Assembly (NCBI RefSeq): GCF_901482605.1
Contig: NZ_LR590481.1
Location: 1,488,001-1,552,000 of the forward strand
Source of the DNA: Hathewaya histolytica
GTDB lineage: Bacteria > Bacillota > Clostridia > Clostridiales > Clostridiaceae
Length of the DNA stretch: 64,000 bases
Direction: 5' to 3'
Under the pieces are notes generated by a model. That model was not told the origin of the DNA. It saw only the letters and a list, made by a program, of their open reading frames with translations, and did not search any database. The position numbers were made by a program, and so were the translations under genes. Below, piece by piece: positions 18,864 through 27,260 of the stretch; the stretch's first letter is position 1, and each line of letters opens with the position of its first letter.

Positions 18864-20517
18864 ATTCTACAGAAACTATAAAATAATATAAAGGTTGTTT
18901 TCCTTCATAACATTGAACATCTAAATCTTCGAATTTATCTTCTAATAAATTTATAAGTTCTTGAACTTTCTCTTCTTCACAGTCTTCGCCATAGTAAACT
19001 GTTATAAGTTCACTATCTTCTCCAACCATATTATCTAATATATTTTCACATACTGAATATATATCTTTTCCTACTTTCACGATTTTTTCTTCTACAAGTC
19101 CTAATACATCATCTTTATTTATTTTTATTCCATCTGACTCAGTGTCCTTAATAGCATAAGTTACAGAGCCTGTAGATACATTTCCTATAACGCTTTCCAT
19201 TTCAGCTATATTGTCTTCTGCAGATGCTTCAGGATTAAACATAGTAAGTGCGCTTATTCCTTGAGGAATAGTTTTTGTAGGAATTACATATACTTTTTTA
19301 TCTGTTAAATCAACGGCTTGTTTTGCAGCCATTATTATATTTTTATTGTTAGGGAAAATAAATATGTTTTCTGCATTTAAACTTTCTATCCTATCTAACA
19401 TATCTTGTGTGCTAGGATTCATTGTCTGCCCACCCTCTATAACTTCATCTACACCAAGTTCTTCTAGAATAGACTTTATTCCTTCTCCCCTAGCTATAGA
19501 AATAAAACCATATTTTTTAGGCTCTTCAACCTTATTTTCAGATAGTTCGATTTTAACTGCTTTTTCTACCTCTTCATCATTGCAAATTATATGTCTATGT
19601 TGCTCTCTCATATTATCAATCTTTATTTTTGAAAGTTCTCCTAGTTGGACTGCCTTTGAAAGAACAAGTCCTGGATCATTAGTATGAATATGAACCTTAA
19701 CTACATCCTCAAGTCCAACTACTACCATTGAATCTCCATGCTTTTCTAGTTCCATCTTAAAATTATCAACATCAACGTTATTTGCATAAACAAAAAACTC
19801 TGTACAATATCCAAACTTTATATTTTCAGTTCCTATAGTACTTTGAGCTGTCTTTGGAGTAAAAGTTTTTGAAGAGGTAACATCTTTATTTATATCTGCC
19901 TCTAAGTTAAGTTGTAAGGCTTCATACATACCATTTAAAATAAGTAAAAGCCCTGCCCCACCAGCATCTACAACTTTCGCTTCTTTTAATTGTGGTAACA
20001 TTTCTGGAGTTTTACTTAAAATCTCTTCTGAATAAGTAATAACTTCATTTAAAAACTCACAAACATCTAACTTTGCACTCTTTTCTCCCGCCTCAGCAGC
20101 TGCCCTTATAATAGTTAGAATTGTACCTTCTGTAGGTCTCATAACAGCCTTATAAGCATAATTAGATCCTTCTCTTAAGGCGTTTTTAAATTCCTCTACA
20201 GTAGCAATTTCTTGATTCTCTAAGCCTTTTGCAAATCCTCTTAAAATTTGAGATAAAATAACACCTGAATTACCTCTAGCTCCCATCAAAGCTCCTCTAG
20301 ATAGAACTTTTGATATATTTTCTATGGTATCATGTTTTAGTTCCTTAATTTCTTCCACAGCGCTACTAAATGTCATCCACATATTTGTTCCTGTATCACC
20401 ATCAGGAACTGGAAATACATTTAATGAATTTATATACTCCTTATTTTCTCCGAGTTTATTAGATCCATTTATTATCATATTATAAAAATTATGTCCATTA
20501 ATACTTTGATATTTCAA
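18862..20517 (-). CDS. DAK phosphatase/FakA-like kinase (YloV)
   Basis: A 551-residue protein of the YloV/FakA family, the ATP-binding subunit of fatty acid kinase, which phosphorylates fatty acids bound to FakB-type (DegV) proteins. The DhaL nucleotide-binding domain fills the first 200 residues: NVFPVPDGDTGTNMW near 30-44, GARGNSGVILSQILRG near 80, and RPTEGTILTIIRAA. The middle and C-terminal domain contains HIHTNDPG. No DegV partner is in the window. It follows asp23 by 14 bases. The fatty acid kinase role is by family, not by direct evidence here. Confidence 0.92.
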   Translation of the reverse strand: MKYQSINGHNFYNMIINGSNKLGENKEYINSLNVFPVPDGDTGTNMWMTFSSAVEEIKELKHDTIENISKVLSRGALMGARGNSGVILSQILRGFAKGLENQEIATVEEFKNALREGSNYAYKAVMRPTEGTILTIIRAAAEAGEKSAKLDVCEFLNEVITYSEEILSKTPEMLPQLKEAKVVDAGGAGLLLILNGMYEALQLNLEADINKDVTSSKTFTPKTAQSTIGTENIKFGYCTEFFVYANNVDVDNFKMELEKHGDSMVVVGLEDVVKVHIHTNDPGLVLSKAVQLGELSKIKIDNMREQHRHIICNDEEVEKAVKIELSENKVEEPKKYGFISIARGEGIKSILEELGVDEVIEGGQTMNPSTQDMLDRIESLNAENIFIFPNNKNIIMAAKQAVDLTDKKVYVIPTKTIPQGISALTMFNPEASAEDNIAEMESVIGNVSTGSVTYAIKDTESDGIKINKDDVLGLVEEKIVKVGKDIYSVCENILDNMVGEDSELITVYYGEDCEEEKVQELINLLEDKFEDLDVQCYEGKQPLYYFIVSVE

Positions 20518-20531
20518 TTGTTGTACCTCCC

Positions 20532-20882
20532 TTAAACTCTAACACCTTGAACATTAACCGTAATACATGATACCCTTAATCCAGTTAAATTTTCCACTGT
20601 ATATTTTACCTTTTTAATTATGTTATTCGCAATTACAGAAATTTTAATTCCATACTCAACAATTATAAATAATTCTATATTTAATTCTTTATCTTTAGAG
20701 TTAATTCTTACTCCCTTATTTAAATTTTCTTTTCTTAAAAGTTCCCATAGTCCATCTGTAGCATTCTTAGATGCCATGCCTACAACTCCATAACACTCCA
20801 TTGTTGAAAGACCAACTATATTTCCTAAAACTTCGTCAGTGTAATAAACATTCCCAAACTCAGTATTTAAGTTTCCTTTCAT
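20532..20882 (-). CDS. Asp23/Gls24 family envelope stress protein (YloU-like)
   Basis: A 116-residue Asp23-family protein with the expected GNVYYTDEVLGNIVGLSTMECYG start and VEYGIKISVIANNIIKKVKYTVENLTGL end. Family members are abundant membrane-linked proteins tied to cell-envelope homeostasis. The gene heads the asp23-yloV unit. It is read from a TTGAAT-17-TAAAAT promoter at 20915-20943, divergent from rpmB. The same arrangement (rpmB divergent from yloU-yloV) is found in Bacillus subtilis. Confidence 0.92.
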   Translation of the reverse strand: MKGNLNTEFGNVYYTDEVLGNIVGLSTMECYGVVGMASKNATDGLWELLRKENLNKGVRINSKDKELNIELFIIVEYGIKISVIANNIIKKVKYTVENLTGLRVSCITVNVQGVRV

Positions 20883-20914
20883 TATTATTCCTCCTTAAAG
20901 TATACCTTATAATT

Positions 20915-20943
20915 ATTTTATATGATATAATAAATTTATTCAA
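20915..20943 (-). promoter_or_regulatory. Sigma-A promoter for asp23-yloV
   Basis: Minus-strand TTGAAT (20938-20943), 17-base spacer, TAAAAT (20915-20920). The predicted transcript starts about 25 bases before the asp23 ATG, with AAGGAGG just before the start. Confidence 0.55.
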
Positions 20944-20989
20944 GTTTATAAGTTCTATTATAAGTTTATTTATTAATTTTATAATTTAC

Positions 20990-21019
20990 TTGATAATTAT
21001 GCATGATATATGATAAAAT
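20990..21019 (+). promoter_or_regulatory. Promoter for rpmB
   Basis: Plus-strand TTGATA (20990-20995), 18-base spacer, TAAAAT (21014-21019), about 56 bases before the rpmB start. It is back to back with the asp23 promoter. Confidence 0.45.
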
Positions 21020-21074
21020 AAGCTATGTTTGAACTCATAGTTTTTTACATATGGTTTGCAGGGAGGTGTTTGAT

Positions 21075-21266
21075 ATGGCAAGAATGTGTGAGGTATGTGG
21101 AAAAGGTGTTGTATACGGAAGACAACGCAGCCACGCTGAAAATAAAAGTAACAGAACTTGGGCTCCAAACCTTAAAAAGGTTAAAGCTTTAGTTAACGGG
21201 ACACCTAAAACAGTAAAAGTTTGTACTAGTTGTTTACGTTCTGGAAAAGTTCAACGTGCAGTATAA
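21075..21266 (+). CDS. rpmB: 50S ribosomal protein L28
   Basis: L28 is a small large-subunit ribosomal protein. The 63-residue product starts MARMCEVCGKG and has two CxxC pairs (CEVC and CTSC), so it is the zinc-ribbon form, matching the zinc form of L32 elsewhere in the window. The ATG at 21075 is chosen because GGGAGGTG precedes it by six bases. The upstream in-frame extension to 21051 overlaps that ribosome site. It is one of only three plus-strand genes and is followed by a strong terminator. Confidence 0.97.
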   Translation: MARMCEVCGKGVVYGRQRSHAENKSNRTWAPNLKKVKALVNGTPKTVKVCTSCLRSGKVQRAV

Positions 21267-21280
21267 TATAAAAAATAAAG

Positions 21281-21308
21281 AAATGCAGTTAAAAGCTGCA
21301 TTTTTTTA
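21281..21308. terminator. Bidirectional terminator shared by rpmB and spoVM
   Basis: The stem AAATGCAG/CTGCATTT (21281-21303) is followed on the plus strand by a run of seven T and on the minus strand by CTTTATTTTTTA. The plus-side T run overlaps the 3' end of the convergent spoVM gene. Confidence 0.8.
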
Positions 21309-21377
21309 TTTTTTCTTTATAAATAATTTTATTATGTTAGACAAAAATTTAGGTAATTTAATTGTAAATATTTTCAT
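21306..21377 (-). CDS. spoVM: Stage V sporulation protein M, SpoVM (23 aa)
   Basis: A 23-codon frame, ATG at 21377 and TAA at 21306, with AGGAGTG upstream. The product starts MKIFTIKLPKFL and ends in a lysine-rich tail (FIKKK). Bacillus SpoVM is a 26-residue amphipathic helix (MKFYTIKLPKFLGG...) that marks the convex forespore membrane and anchors SpoIVA, so the first twelve residues match almost exactly. It lies next to rpmB and thiN, the same neighbourhood as in Bacillus. Its partner spoIVA is at 41629-43107. The peptide is slightly shorter than the Bacillus one and lacks the GG after KFL. Confidence 0.9.
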   Translation of the reverse strand: MKIFTIKLPKFLSNIIKLFIKKK

Positions 21378-21503
21378 TACATCCACTCCTAAGTCTATAT
21401 TTAACCTACAATATTATTTATATGATTTTAAATTTTACTTATTACAAAATCTAATATTAAAATAGTACTTTATATATACTACTCCTCTCCTAAAAAAATG
21501 TTC

Positions 21504-21534
21504 AAAAAAATAACAACCTACGCATAGGTTGTTA
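21504..21534 (-). terminator. Intrinsic terminator after thiN
   Basis: The stem TAACAACCTA/TAGGTTGTTA (21511-21534) with a CGCA loop is followed by TTTTTTT on the minus strand, six bases past the thiN stop. It closes the long priA-to-thiN run and separates it from spoVM. Confidence 0.85.
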
Positions 21535-21539
21535 CAAAA

Positions 21540-22175
21540 TTAATCTCTTGGTAATATTACAAGTAAGGTTCCACTTTCAAATCCTATATAAGCTTCTCCA
21601 TCTAAAAATTCATTAGAAACTGTAAGCGGAGAACCTGCCTTCAAGTTATGGTTTAAAAGTTCATATTTTGCATTTTTTATAGTAAGTTTATTTACATTCT
21701 CCCTAAAAGCTTGTAATGAAAATATCTTCCCCTTAACACCACTTATCTTTATAGGTTTCTGAGTCACAAACACCTCATTATTATCATCTATAAGATTTAT
21801 ATTTATACCTCTCTCATAGTAATCTACCAACAATCCAAGATTAGCTAGTACATGATCTAATCTTGTTCCAGTACATCCAAATAATATTATTTCGTCAGAA
21901 CCTATATTTATAGCTTCTTCTATAGCTAATTCAGTATCAGTAAAATCTTTTTCAGGACTATACCTAACAAACTTACAACCTTTATTTAAATAATACATAT
22001 ACGTATCTTCAGATATAGAATCTAAATCTCCAACAATCATGTTTGGTGTTAAATTATATTTTAAGGTTGCTTCAGCACCTGAATCCGATGCAATTATAAA
22101 GTGTTCTTCTTTAAGATAATTTTTTAATAATTGTAAAGATGGTGCCTTACCTCCTGAAATAATAATGCTTCTCAT
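21540..22175 (-). CDS. thiN: Thiamine pyrophosphokinase
   Basis: ThiN transfers pyrophosphate from ATP to thiamine, giving the active cofactor. The 211-residue protein has IISGGKAPS at the start, ASDSGAEATLKYNLTPNMIVGDLDSI near 29-54 with the metal-binding aspartates, and FTDTELAIEEAI and GCTGTRLDHVLANLGLL as catalytic motifs. The gene starts one base after rpe ends. The order rsgA-rpe-thiN-spoVM/rpmB is the conserved Firmicute arrangement. Confidence 0.95.
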   Translation of the reverse strand: MRSIIISGGKAPSLQLLKNYLKEEHFIIASDSGAEATLKYNLTPNMIVGDLDSISEDTYMYYLNKGCKFVRYSPEKDFTDTELAIEEAINIGSDEIILFGCTGTRLDHVLANLGLLVDYYERGININLIDDNNEVFVTQKPIKISGVKGKIFSLQAFRENVNKLTIKNAKYELLNHNLKAGSPLTVSNEFLDGEAYIGFESGTLLVILPRD

Positions 22176-22176
22176 A

Positions 22177-22827
22177 TTATAATAAAGCCTCTTTCAACTC
22201 TCTTATATTTTTTTCAATTTCTCCATTTTTAAATACAGCTGAACCAGCTACTACAATATCAGCACCACATTGTGATATATTTTTTATATTATCTTTAGTT
22301 ACCCCACCGTCAACTTCAATCCAAAGCTTTCTATTAAATTTTTTACTTAACTTTCTTAGTTCTGATATTTTAGTAGAACAGTACTCTATATACTTTTGCC
22401 CTCCAAATCCAGGGTTTACAGACATAATTAAAACCATATCTAATACTGGAATCAAATCTATTATATTGCTTATAGGCGTTCCAGGGTTTAATGCTATTCC
22501 AGCCTTAACTCCCTTACTTTTGATATAATTTATAGTTCTATCTATATGTTTATCAGCTTCATAGTGTATAGTTATAATATCAGCACCAGCTTCTATAAAA
22601 TCATCTATGTATTTTGATGGTTCCTCTATCATAAGATGAACATCAAAAGGTAATTTAGAATAAGCTCTAATACTCTTTATTATAGGCATTCCAAAAGTTA
22701 TATTGGGAACAAATCTACCATCCATAACATCAATATGCACTAAATCTGCTCCATATTTTTCGATATTTTTCACATCTTCCCCTAAGTTTGCAAAGTTTGC
22801 AGATAATATAGAAGGTGCAATTTTCAT
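22177..22827 (-). CDS. rpe: Ribulose-phosphate 3-epimerase
   Basis: Rpe interconverts ribulose-5-phosphate and xylulose-5-phosphate in the pentose phosphate pathway. The 216-residue TIM barrel shows PSILSANFANLGEDV at the N-terminus, the metal-site VHIDVMDGRFVPNITFG near 31-47, HLMIEEP, MSVNPGFGGQ near 135-145 and EVDGGV with the second catalytic aspartate near 172. It lies two bases after rsgA and one base before thiN, so all three are probably one transcript. Confidence 0.97.
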   Translation of the reverse strand: MKIAPSILSANFANLGEDVKNIEKYGADLVHIDVMDGRFVPNITFGMPIIKSIRAYSKLPFDVHLMIEEPSKYIDDFIEAGADIITIHYEADKHIDRTINYIKSKGVKAGIALNPGTPISNIIDLIPVLDMVLIMSVNPGFGGQKYIEYCSTKISELRKLSKKFNRKLWIEVDGGVTKDNIKNISQCGADIVVAGSAVFKNGEIEKNIRELKEALL

Positions 22828-22829
22828 AG

Positions 22830-23699
22830 TTAATACCTCCTTAGATTTTGTAATTCTTGTAGTATTTTTATATAAAATTCATATCTTTCAGTAGAAATTT
22901 CACCATCTTCTAAACTTTTCTTAATGATACATCCGGGTTCCTTATGATGCATGCAGTTTGAAAATTTACATTGACCGGCATAACCTTTAAACTCCGGAAA
23001 ACATTCCTTAAGCTCTTCTATGTTCATAAAATCTGTACTTATAGAAGAGAATCCGGGAGTATCCAAAAGGAAACCCCCTTCATACTCTATAAGCTCTGCA
23101 TGTCTTGTAGTATGTTTACCTCTTTTTAACTTTTCACTTATTTCCCCTGTCTCCATGTGTTCTTTACCAAGTATAGCATTTAAAATAGTAGACTTACCTA
23201 CTCCTGAAGGTCCACAAAACACAGATATATTGTCTTCTACCTTACTTTTAAACTCTGCTATTCCTTTTCCTTCTTTTGCATTTATAAATATTAAATCGTA
23301 TCCTATGGATTTGAGAATTTCTATAAACCTTTTATTATTTTCATCTGAAAAATCTATAAGATCTATTTTATTTAAACAAAGGGTTATCTTAAGATTGTTG
23401 TATTCAGATAAAATTAAGAATCTATTTAGAAGATCAAAATTAACTTCGGGATTTTTTAATGTAAAAACCACAAAAGCCTGAGTAACATTAGCCACAAATG
23501 GTCTAATTAATTCTGATGCACGATCGTAGATTTTTTCTATGGTTGTTCCACCATTTTCAATTTTTATACATACTCTATCTCCTACCATAGGTGTGTATTT
23601 ATTGAATCTAAACTTACCTCTTGCCTTACACTGATAAAATTCATCTTTTACTTTTACTGTGTATAATCCACCTACACCTTTTACTATAATTCCTTCCAT
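22830..23699 (-). CDS. rsgA: Ribosome small-subunit GTPase RsgA
   Basis: RsgA is a circularly permuted GTPase that helps mature the 30S subunit. The 289-residue sequence has an N-terminal OB fold, the G4 motif CLNKIDL preceding the P-loop GPSGVGKST (permuted order), then DTPGFSS as G3. A C-terminal zinc site follows: CFPEF...GQCKFSNCMHHKEPGC. It follows prkC by 13 bases, the standard prpC-prkC-rsgA order. Confidence 0.96.
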   Translation of the reverse strand: MEGIIVKGVGGLYTVKVKDEFYQCKARGKFRFNKYTPMVGDRVCIKIENGGTTIEKIYDRASELIRPFVANVTQAFVVFTLKNPEVNFDLLNRFLILSEYNNLKITLCLNKIDLIDFSDENNKRFIEILKSIGYDLIFINAKEGKGIAEFKSKVEDNISVFCGPSGVGKSTILNAILGKEHMETGEISEKLKRGKHTTRHAELIEYEGGFLLDTPGFSSISTDFMNIEELKECFPEFKGYAGQCKFSNCMHHKEPGCIIKKSLEDGEISTERYEFYIKILQELQNLRRY

Positions 23700-23712
23700 C
23701 TTTCCTCCTGGC

Positions 23713-25473
23713 CTATCTATTTTTAAATTCTAAGCCCTTATCAAAAACATAATATTCTACAGTTATATAATTTCCTTCCTTTATTTCAGAACCTGATTCA
23801 GGTTGTTGACTTTTAATGAAGCCATCCTTATTAGGCTCTCCAACCTTTATTTCTTGACCTTTACTTAATTTAAGACCTAAGCTAGATAATATTTCTTGGG
23901 CTTGGTTTAAAGTTTTACCTGAAAGGCTCGGTACTGTAACTCTTTTCTCTTTTGGACCTTTGCTTACAACAAAATCTATAGTTGAACCCTCTTTTACTTT
24001 TTCTCCACTTTCTAAACTTTGACTTATAATAACTCCATTAGGAACGGAATTATTAAATTCTTTTTTTACATCTCCAAGTTTTAACTTCAAAGAATCAAGC
24101 ATAGGTTCAACTTCTGAGAATTTCAGCCCTCTAAAATCTTTTACTTCGATATCACCAATATTTCCTTTACTAATAGTTACTTTTACTTCTGAACCGTTAT
24201 CTACCTTTTCACCCTCTTTTGGGTTAGAATCTAGAACTGTATCTTTTGGTTTATCACTTTCCTCTTCTTTTTCCACAGTAAATTTAAGCCCCTTAGATTC
24301 TATCTTATCCTTAGCCTCAGCTTTAGTTAGCCCTATTATATTGGGTACATTTACGCTTTCCTTAGATAACATACTCTTTATTCCAAATGCTGAACCCATA
24401 CCAAGCAATAATACAATAAGCCCAATTAAAGCATTTTTTAATATTTTCTTTTTACTAGTACTAACTTCCTTGAAACCATCTTCATCATCCATGATATCTT
24501 CATAATCATCTTCATTATCTTCTTCTACTTCATTATGAAGATTTGAAATATCATCAGTATTATGTATTTTAGTATTTAATAATTTTTCATCAATAGGATC
24601 CATAATCCTTGTAAATTCAGCAGTATTGTATACATTTTGATCTAAACTATAATTTGAATTATTTTTAATCATATTCATATCTGAAATCATATCTTTTATA
24701 GACTGATAACGCTTTGATAGATCTTTATCCATACTTTTTAAAATTAAATCATTCATATTACTAGGAATACTTTTATTAAAGACCCTCGGTTCTATTATAG
24801 GTTCTTGGATATGTTTTAAAGCGATTGCTACAGGAGTATCTCCATCATAAGGAACCTTTCCTACTAGCATTTCATATAAAACAACACCTAAAGAATATAT
24901 ATCTGTTCTAAAATCTACTACAGTTCCTTTTGCCTGCTCTGGTGAAAAATAATGGGCAGAGCCCATAACCTTATTTGTATTAGTTATTGTTGCTGAATTC
25001 ATTGCTTTAGCAATCCCGAAATCAGTTACTTTTACTATTCCTTCTTCCGTAACAAGGATATTTTGAGGTTTTATATCTCTATGAACTATGCCATTTTTAT
25101 GAGCACATTCTAAAGCTTTAGCAATTTGAACTCCTATATCTAATGTCTCATTAATATTTAATCTTCCCTTTTCATTAATAAGTTCTTTTAATGTTTTACC
25201 CTCTACAATTTCCATTACTATATAATTAATATCGTCTTCCGTTCCTACATCATAGATACTAACTATATTATTACTTATAAGCGCAGCCACCGCCGTAGCT
25301 TCTCTCTTAAATTTTTCTACAAACTCAATATCATTTACGAACTCTCTTTTTAAAATTTTAATTGCAACATATCTATTTAGTAGATTACATCTACCTTTAT
25401 ATACTTCTGACATTCCACCTTCGCCAATTTTTTGTAAAATTTCATATCTATTACCTAATATATTACCTATCAT
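23713..25473 (-). CDS. prkC: Serine/threonine protein kinase PrkC with three PASTA domains
   Basis: PrkC senses muropeptides and cell-wall material through extracellular PASTA domains and phosphorylates cytoplasmic targets, including ribosome-associated GTPases. Its kinase domain occupies about 1-270 (glycine loop IGEGGMSEVYKG, HRDIKPQNI, DFGIAK, and SPEQAKG). An acidic juxtamembrane stretch (EEDNEDDYEDIMDDEDGF) precedes one membrane helix near 345-365, and three PASTA repeats follow. The ATG at 25473 is chosen because AAGGAG precedes it. It overlaps the end of prpC by 11 bases, so kinase and phosphatase are translationally coupled. Confidence 0.96.
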   Translation of the reverse strand: MIGNILGNRYEILQKIGEGGMSEVYKGRCNLLNRYVAIKILKREFVNDIEFVEKFKREATAVAALISNNIVSIYDVGTEDDINYIVMEIVEGKTLKELINEKGRLNINETLDIGVQIAKALECAHKNGIVHRDIKPQNILVTEEGIVKVTDFGIAKAMNSATITNTNKVMGSAHYFSPEQAKGTVVDFRTDIYSLGVVLYEMLVGKVPYDGDTPVAIALKHIQEPIIEPRVFNKSIPSNMNDLILKSMDKDLSKRYQSIKDMISDMNMIKNNSNYSLDQNVYNTAEFTRIMDPIDEKLLNTKIHNTDDISNLHNEVEEDNEDDYEDIMDDEDGFKEVSTSKKKILKNALIGLIVLLLGMGSAFGIKSMLSKESVNVPNIIGLTKAEAKDKIESKGLKFTVEKEEESDKPKDTVLDSNPKEGEKVDNGSEVKVTISKGNIGDIEVKDFRGLKFSEVEPMLDSLKLKLGDVKKEFNNSVPNGVIISQSLESGEKVKEGSTIDFVVSKGPKEKRVTVPSLSGKTLNQAQEILSSLGLKLSKGQEIKVGEPNKDGFIKSQQPESGSEIKEGNYITVEYYVFDKGLEFKNR

Positions 25474-26200
25474 TTTTATCAGCTCCTTCAAAAACAATTA
25501 CTGATATGTTATCTTTACTTCCATTTTCCTTGCTAAGCTCTACAAGTTTCTTGCTAGCTACTTCTGGATTATATTTTGTTACAATAGTTGAAATTTCCTC
25601 CAAGGAAACTCCATTTGTAAGTCCATCACTACACAAAATAATCTTAGAAAATCCTATGTTATCGAATTCATATATATCTATTCTCACTTTTTCATTAGTT
25701 CCTAAAGCTCTTGTTATTATATTTTTATTTGGATGCCTTAGGGCCTGTTCAATAGTAATACTCCCACTATCTATAAGCTCTTGAACCAATGAATGATCTT
25801 TTGTTATTTTTTCTATATTACTATCACTTTTTATAACTATACAAGAACTATCTCCAACATTAGCAATATATATTTTGTTGTTGTTAATTAAACATGCAGT
25901 AACAGTAGTTCCCATCCCACAATAACTTTCTTTTTCTTTAGAAAGTAAATATATCTGTGTATTAGCCATTTCTATAGCCTTCTTTAGAATATCTTTATAC
26001 TCTATGGGATTTTTTAAAGAAGCTTCTTTAATAAAATTAATTGTGTGATTTACTGCTATGTTACTTGCAACTTCACCAGCATTATGTCCACCCATACCAT
26101 CTGCTACAATATAGTATCTTAAATTAGTGTCTTCAAAATATCCAACGGCATCCTCGTTAACTAATCTATAATTCCCTATATCAGAAACTATGCCAACCAA
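25463..26200 (-). CDS. prpC: PP2C-family Ser/Thr phosphatase PrpC (Stp1)
   Basis: PrpC reverses PrkC phosphorylation. The 245-residue PPM/PP2C protein has the metal-site motif ADGMGGHNAGEVAS near 32-46, MGTTVTACL, ANVGDSSC, and CSDGLTNGV with further acidic metal ligands, then GSKDNISVIV at the end. It overlaps prkC and follows rlmN by 19 bases. Together with rsgA this is the conserved prpC-prkC-rsgA signalling module. Confidence 0.96.
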   Translation of the reverse strand: MVGIVSDIGNYRLVNEDAVGYFEDTNLRYYIVADGMGGHNAGEVASNIAVNHTINFIKEASLKNPIEYKDILKKAIEMANTQIYLLSKEKESYCGMGTTVTACLINNNKIYIANVGDSSCIVIKSDSNIEKITKDHSLVQELIDSGSITIEQALRHPNKNIITRALGTNEKVRIDIYEFDNIGFSKIILCSDGLTNGVSLEEISTIVTKYNPEVASKKLVELSKENGSKDNISVIVFEGADKNDR

Positions 26201-26219
26201 TTTTGTAGCCCCCTTTAAA

Positions 26220-27251
26220 TCAAATTTCTTTTTCTAAATAACTTCGTCTAAGTTGCCCACAAGCTGCATTTATATCTGATCCCATCTCTCTTCTTATAGT
26301 AACCTGTATCTTATTTTTTTCTAATATATTTTTAAATTTTTCTATACTATCATTGTCTGATCTTTCATAATTTTTCTCTTTTACTTCATTTACAGGTATA
26401 AGATTTACATGACACAATAGTCCTTTTAATATTTTAGAAAGTTCCTCTGCATGTATATCCCTATCATTAAAGTTCTTAATTAGTGCATATTCGAAGGTTA
26501 TTCTTCTTCCTGTCTTTTCTATATAATAATTGCAAATATCTATAAGTTCTTTTATAGAGTATTTGTTAGCAATAGGCATACTCTGTTTTCTTATAAAATC
26601 TGTTGGTGCATGAAGAGAAATTGCCAAAGTAATTTGAGTTTCTTCATCAGCTAAATCTTTAATTTTGGGAACAATACCACAAGTTGATAAAGTTATATGT
26701 CTTTTCCCTATATTTAAAGTATATTTTTCACTCACTAATCTTATGAATTTTATTACATTATTGTAATTATCAAGTGGCTCACCACTACCCATTAATACAA
26801 TATTTGAAATTCTCTCTTCAATATATTTTTGTGCCACTAAAATCTGTGCTATTATCTCTCCTGTTGATAGATTTCTAACTACTCCGTCTAAAGTAGATGC
26901 ACAAAATGTACACCCCATTCTACATCCTATTTGAGTAGAAACGCAAATACAGTTCCCATGTTTATACTTCATAACTACTGTTTCAATAAGATTTCCATCA
27001 TCATAAGCAAGTAGAAATTTCGTTGTATTGTCTTTTGTAGATTTTAAGTTGCTTACTATTTTAGGAATTGATATCTTAAAGTTATCTTTTAATTTTTGTT
27101 TTATAGCATTAGATAGATTTTTCATATCATTAAAATCCCATACACCCTTGTATATCCAATCTAAAACCTGTTTTGCTCTAAAGGAACTCTCTCCATTATC
27201 CACCATCCAAATCTTGAGTTCCTCTAAATTAAAATCTAAAATGTTATTCAT
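26220..27251 (-). CDS. rlmN: Dual-specificity rRNA/tRNA methyltransferase RlmN
   Basis: RlmN is a radical SAM enzyme that methylates C2 of A2503 in 23S rRNA and A37 in some tRNAs. The 343-residue protein carries [11 protein letters not shown], the CxxxCxxC cluster motif, [17 protein letters not shown], and a conserved cysteine near the end (NAACGQLR) used in catalysis. The ATG at 27251 is preferred to the upstream in-frame GTG (27260) because AGGTG of the ribosome site overlaps the GTG. It starts nine bases after rsmB ends. Confidence 0.96.
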   Translation of the reverse strand: MNNILDFNLEELKIWMVDNGESSFRAKQVLDWIYKGVWDFNDMKNLSNAIKQKLKDNFKISIPKIVSNLKSTKDNTTKFLLAYDDGNLIETVVMKYKHGNCICVSTQIGCRMGCTFCASTLDGVVRNLSTGEIIAQILVAQKYIEERISNIVLMGSGEPLDNYNNVIKFIRLVSEKYTLNIGKRHITLSTCGIVPKIKDLADEETQITLAISLHAPTDFIRKQSMPIANKYSIKELIDICNYYIEKTGRRITFEYALIKNFNDRDIHAEELSKILKGLLCHVNLIPVNEVKEKNYERSDNDSIEKFKNILEKNKIQVTIRREMGSDINAACGQLRRSYLEKEI

Positions 27252-27260
27252 ACAAAACAC

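Noticed and set aside
20986-21168. A 60-codon minus-strand frame covering the rpmB promoter and start
   Set aside because: Aromatic- and cysteine-rich composition, no ribosome site, and it overlaps a conserved ribosomal protein gene.
21256-21465. A 69-codon plus-strand frame starting at the end of rpmB
   Set aside because: It overlaps the rpmB stop and terminator, has no ribosome site, and is antisense to the well-supported spoVM.
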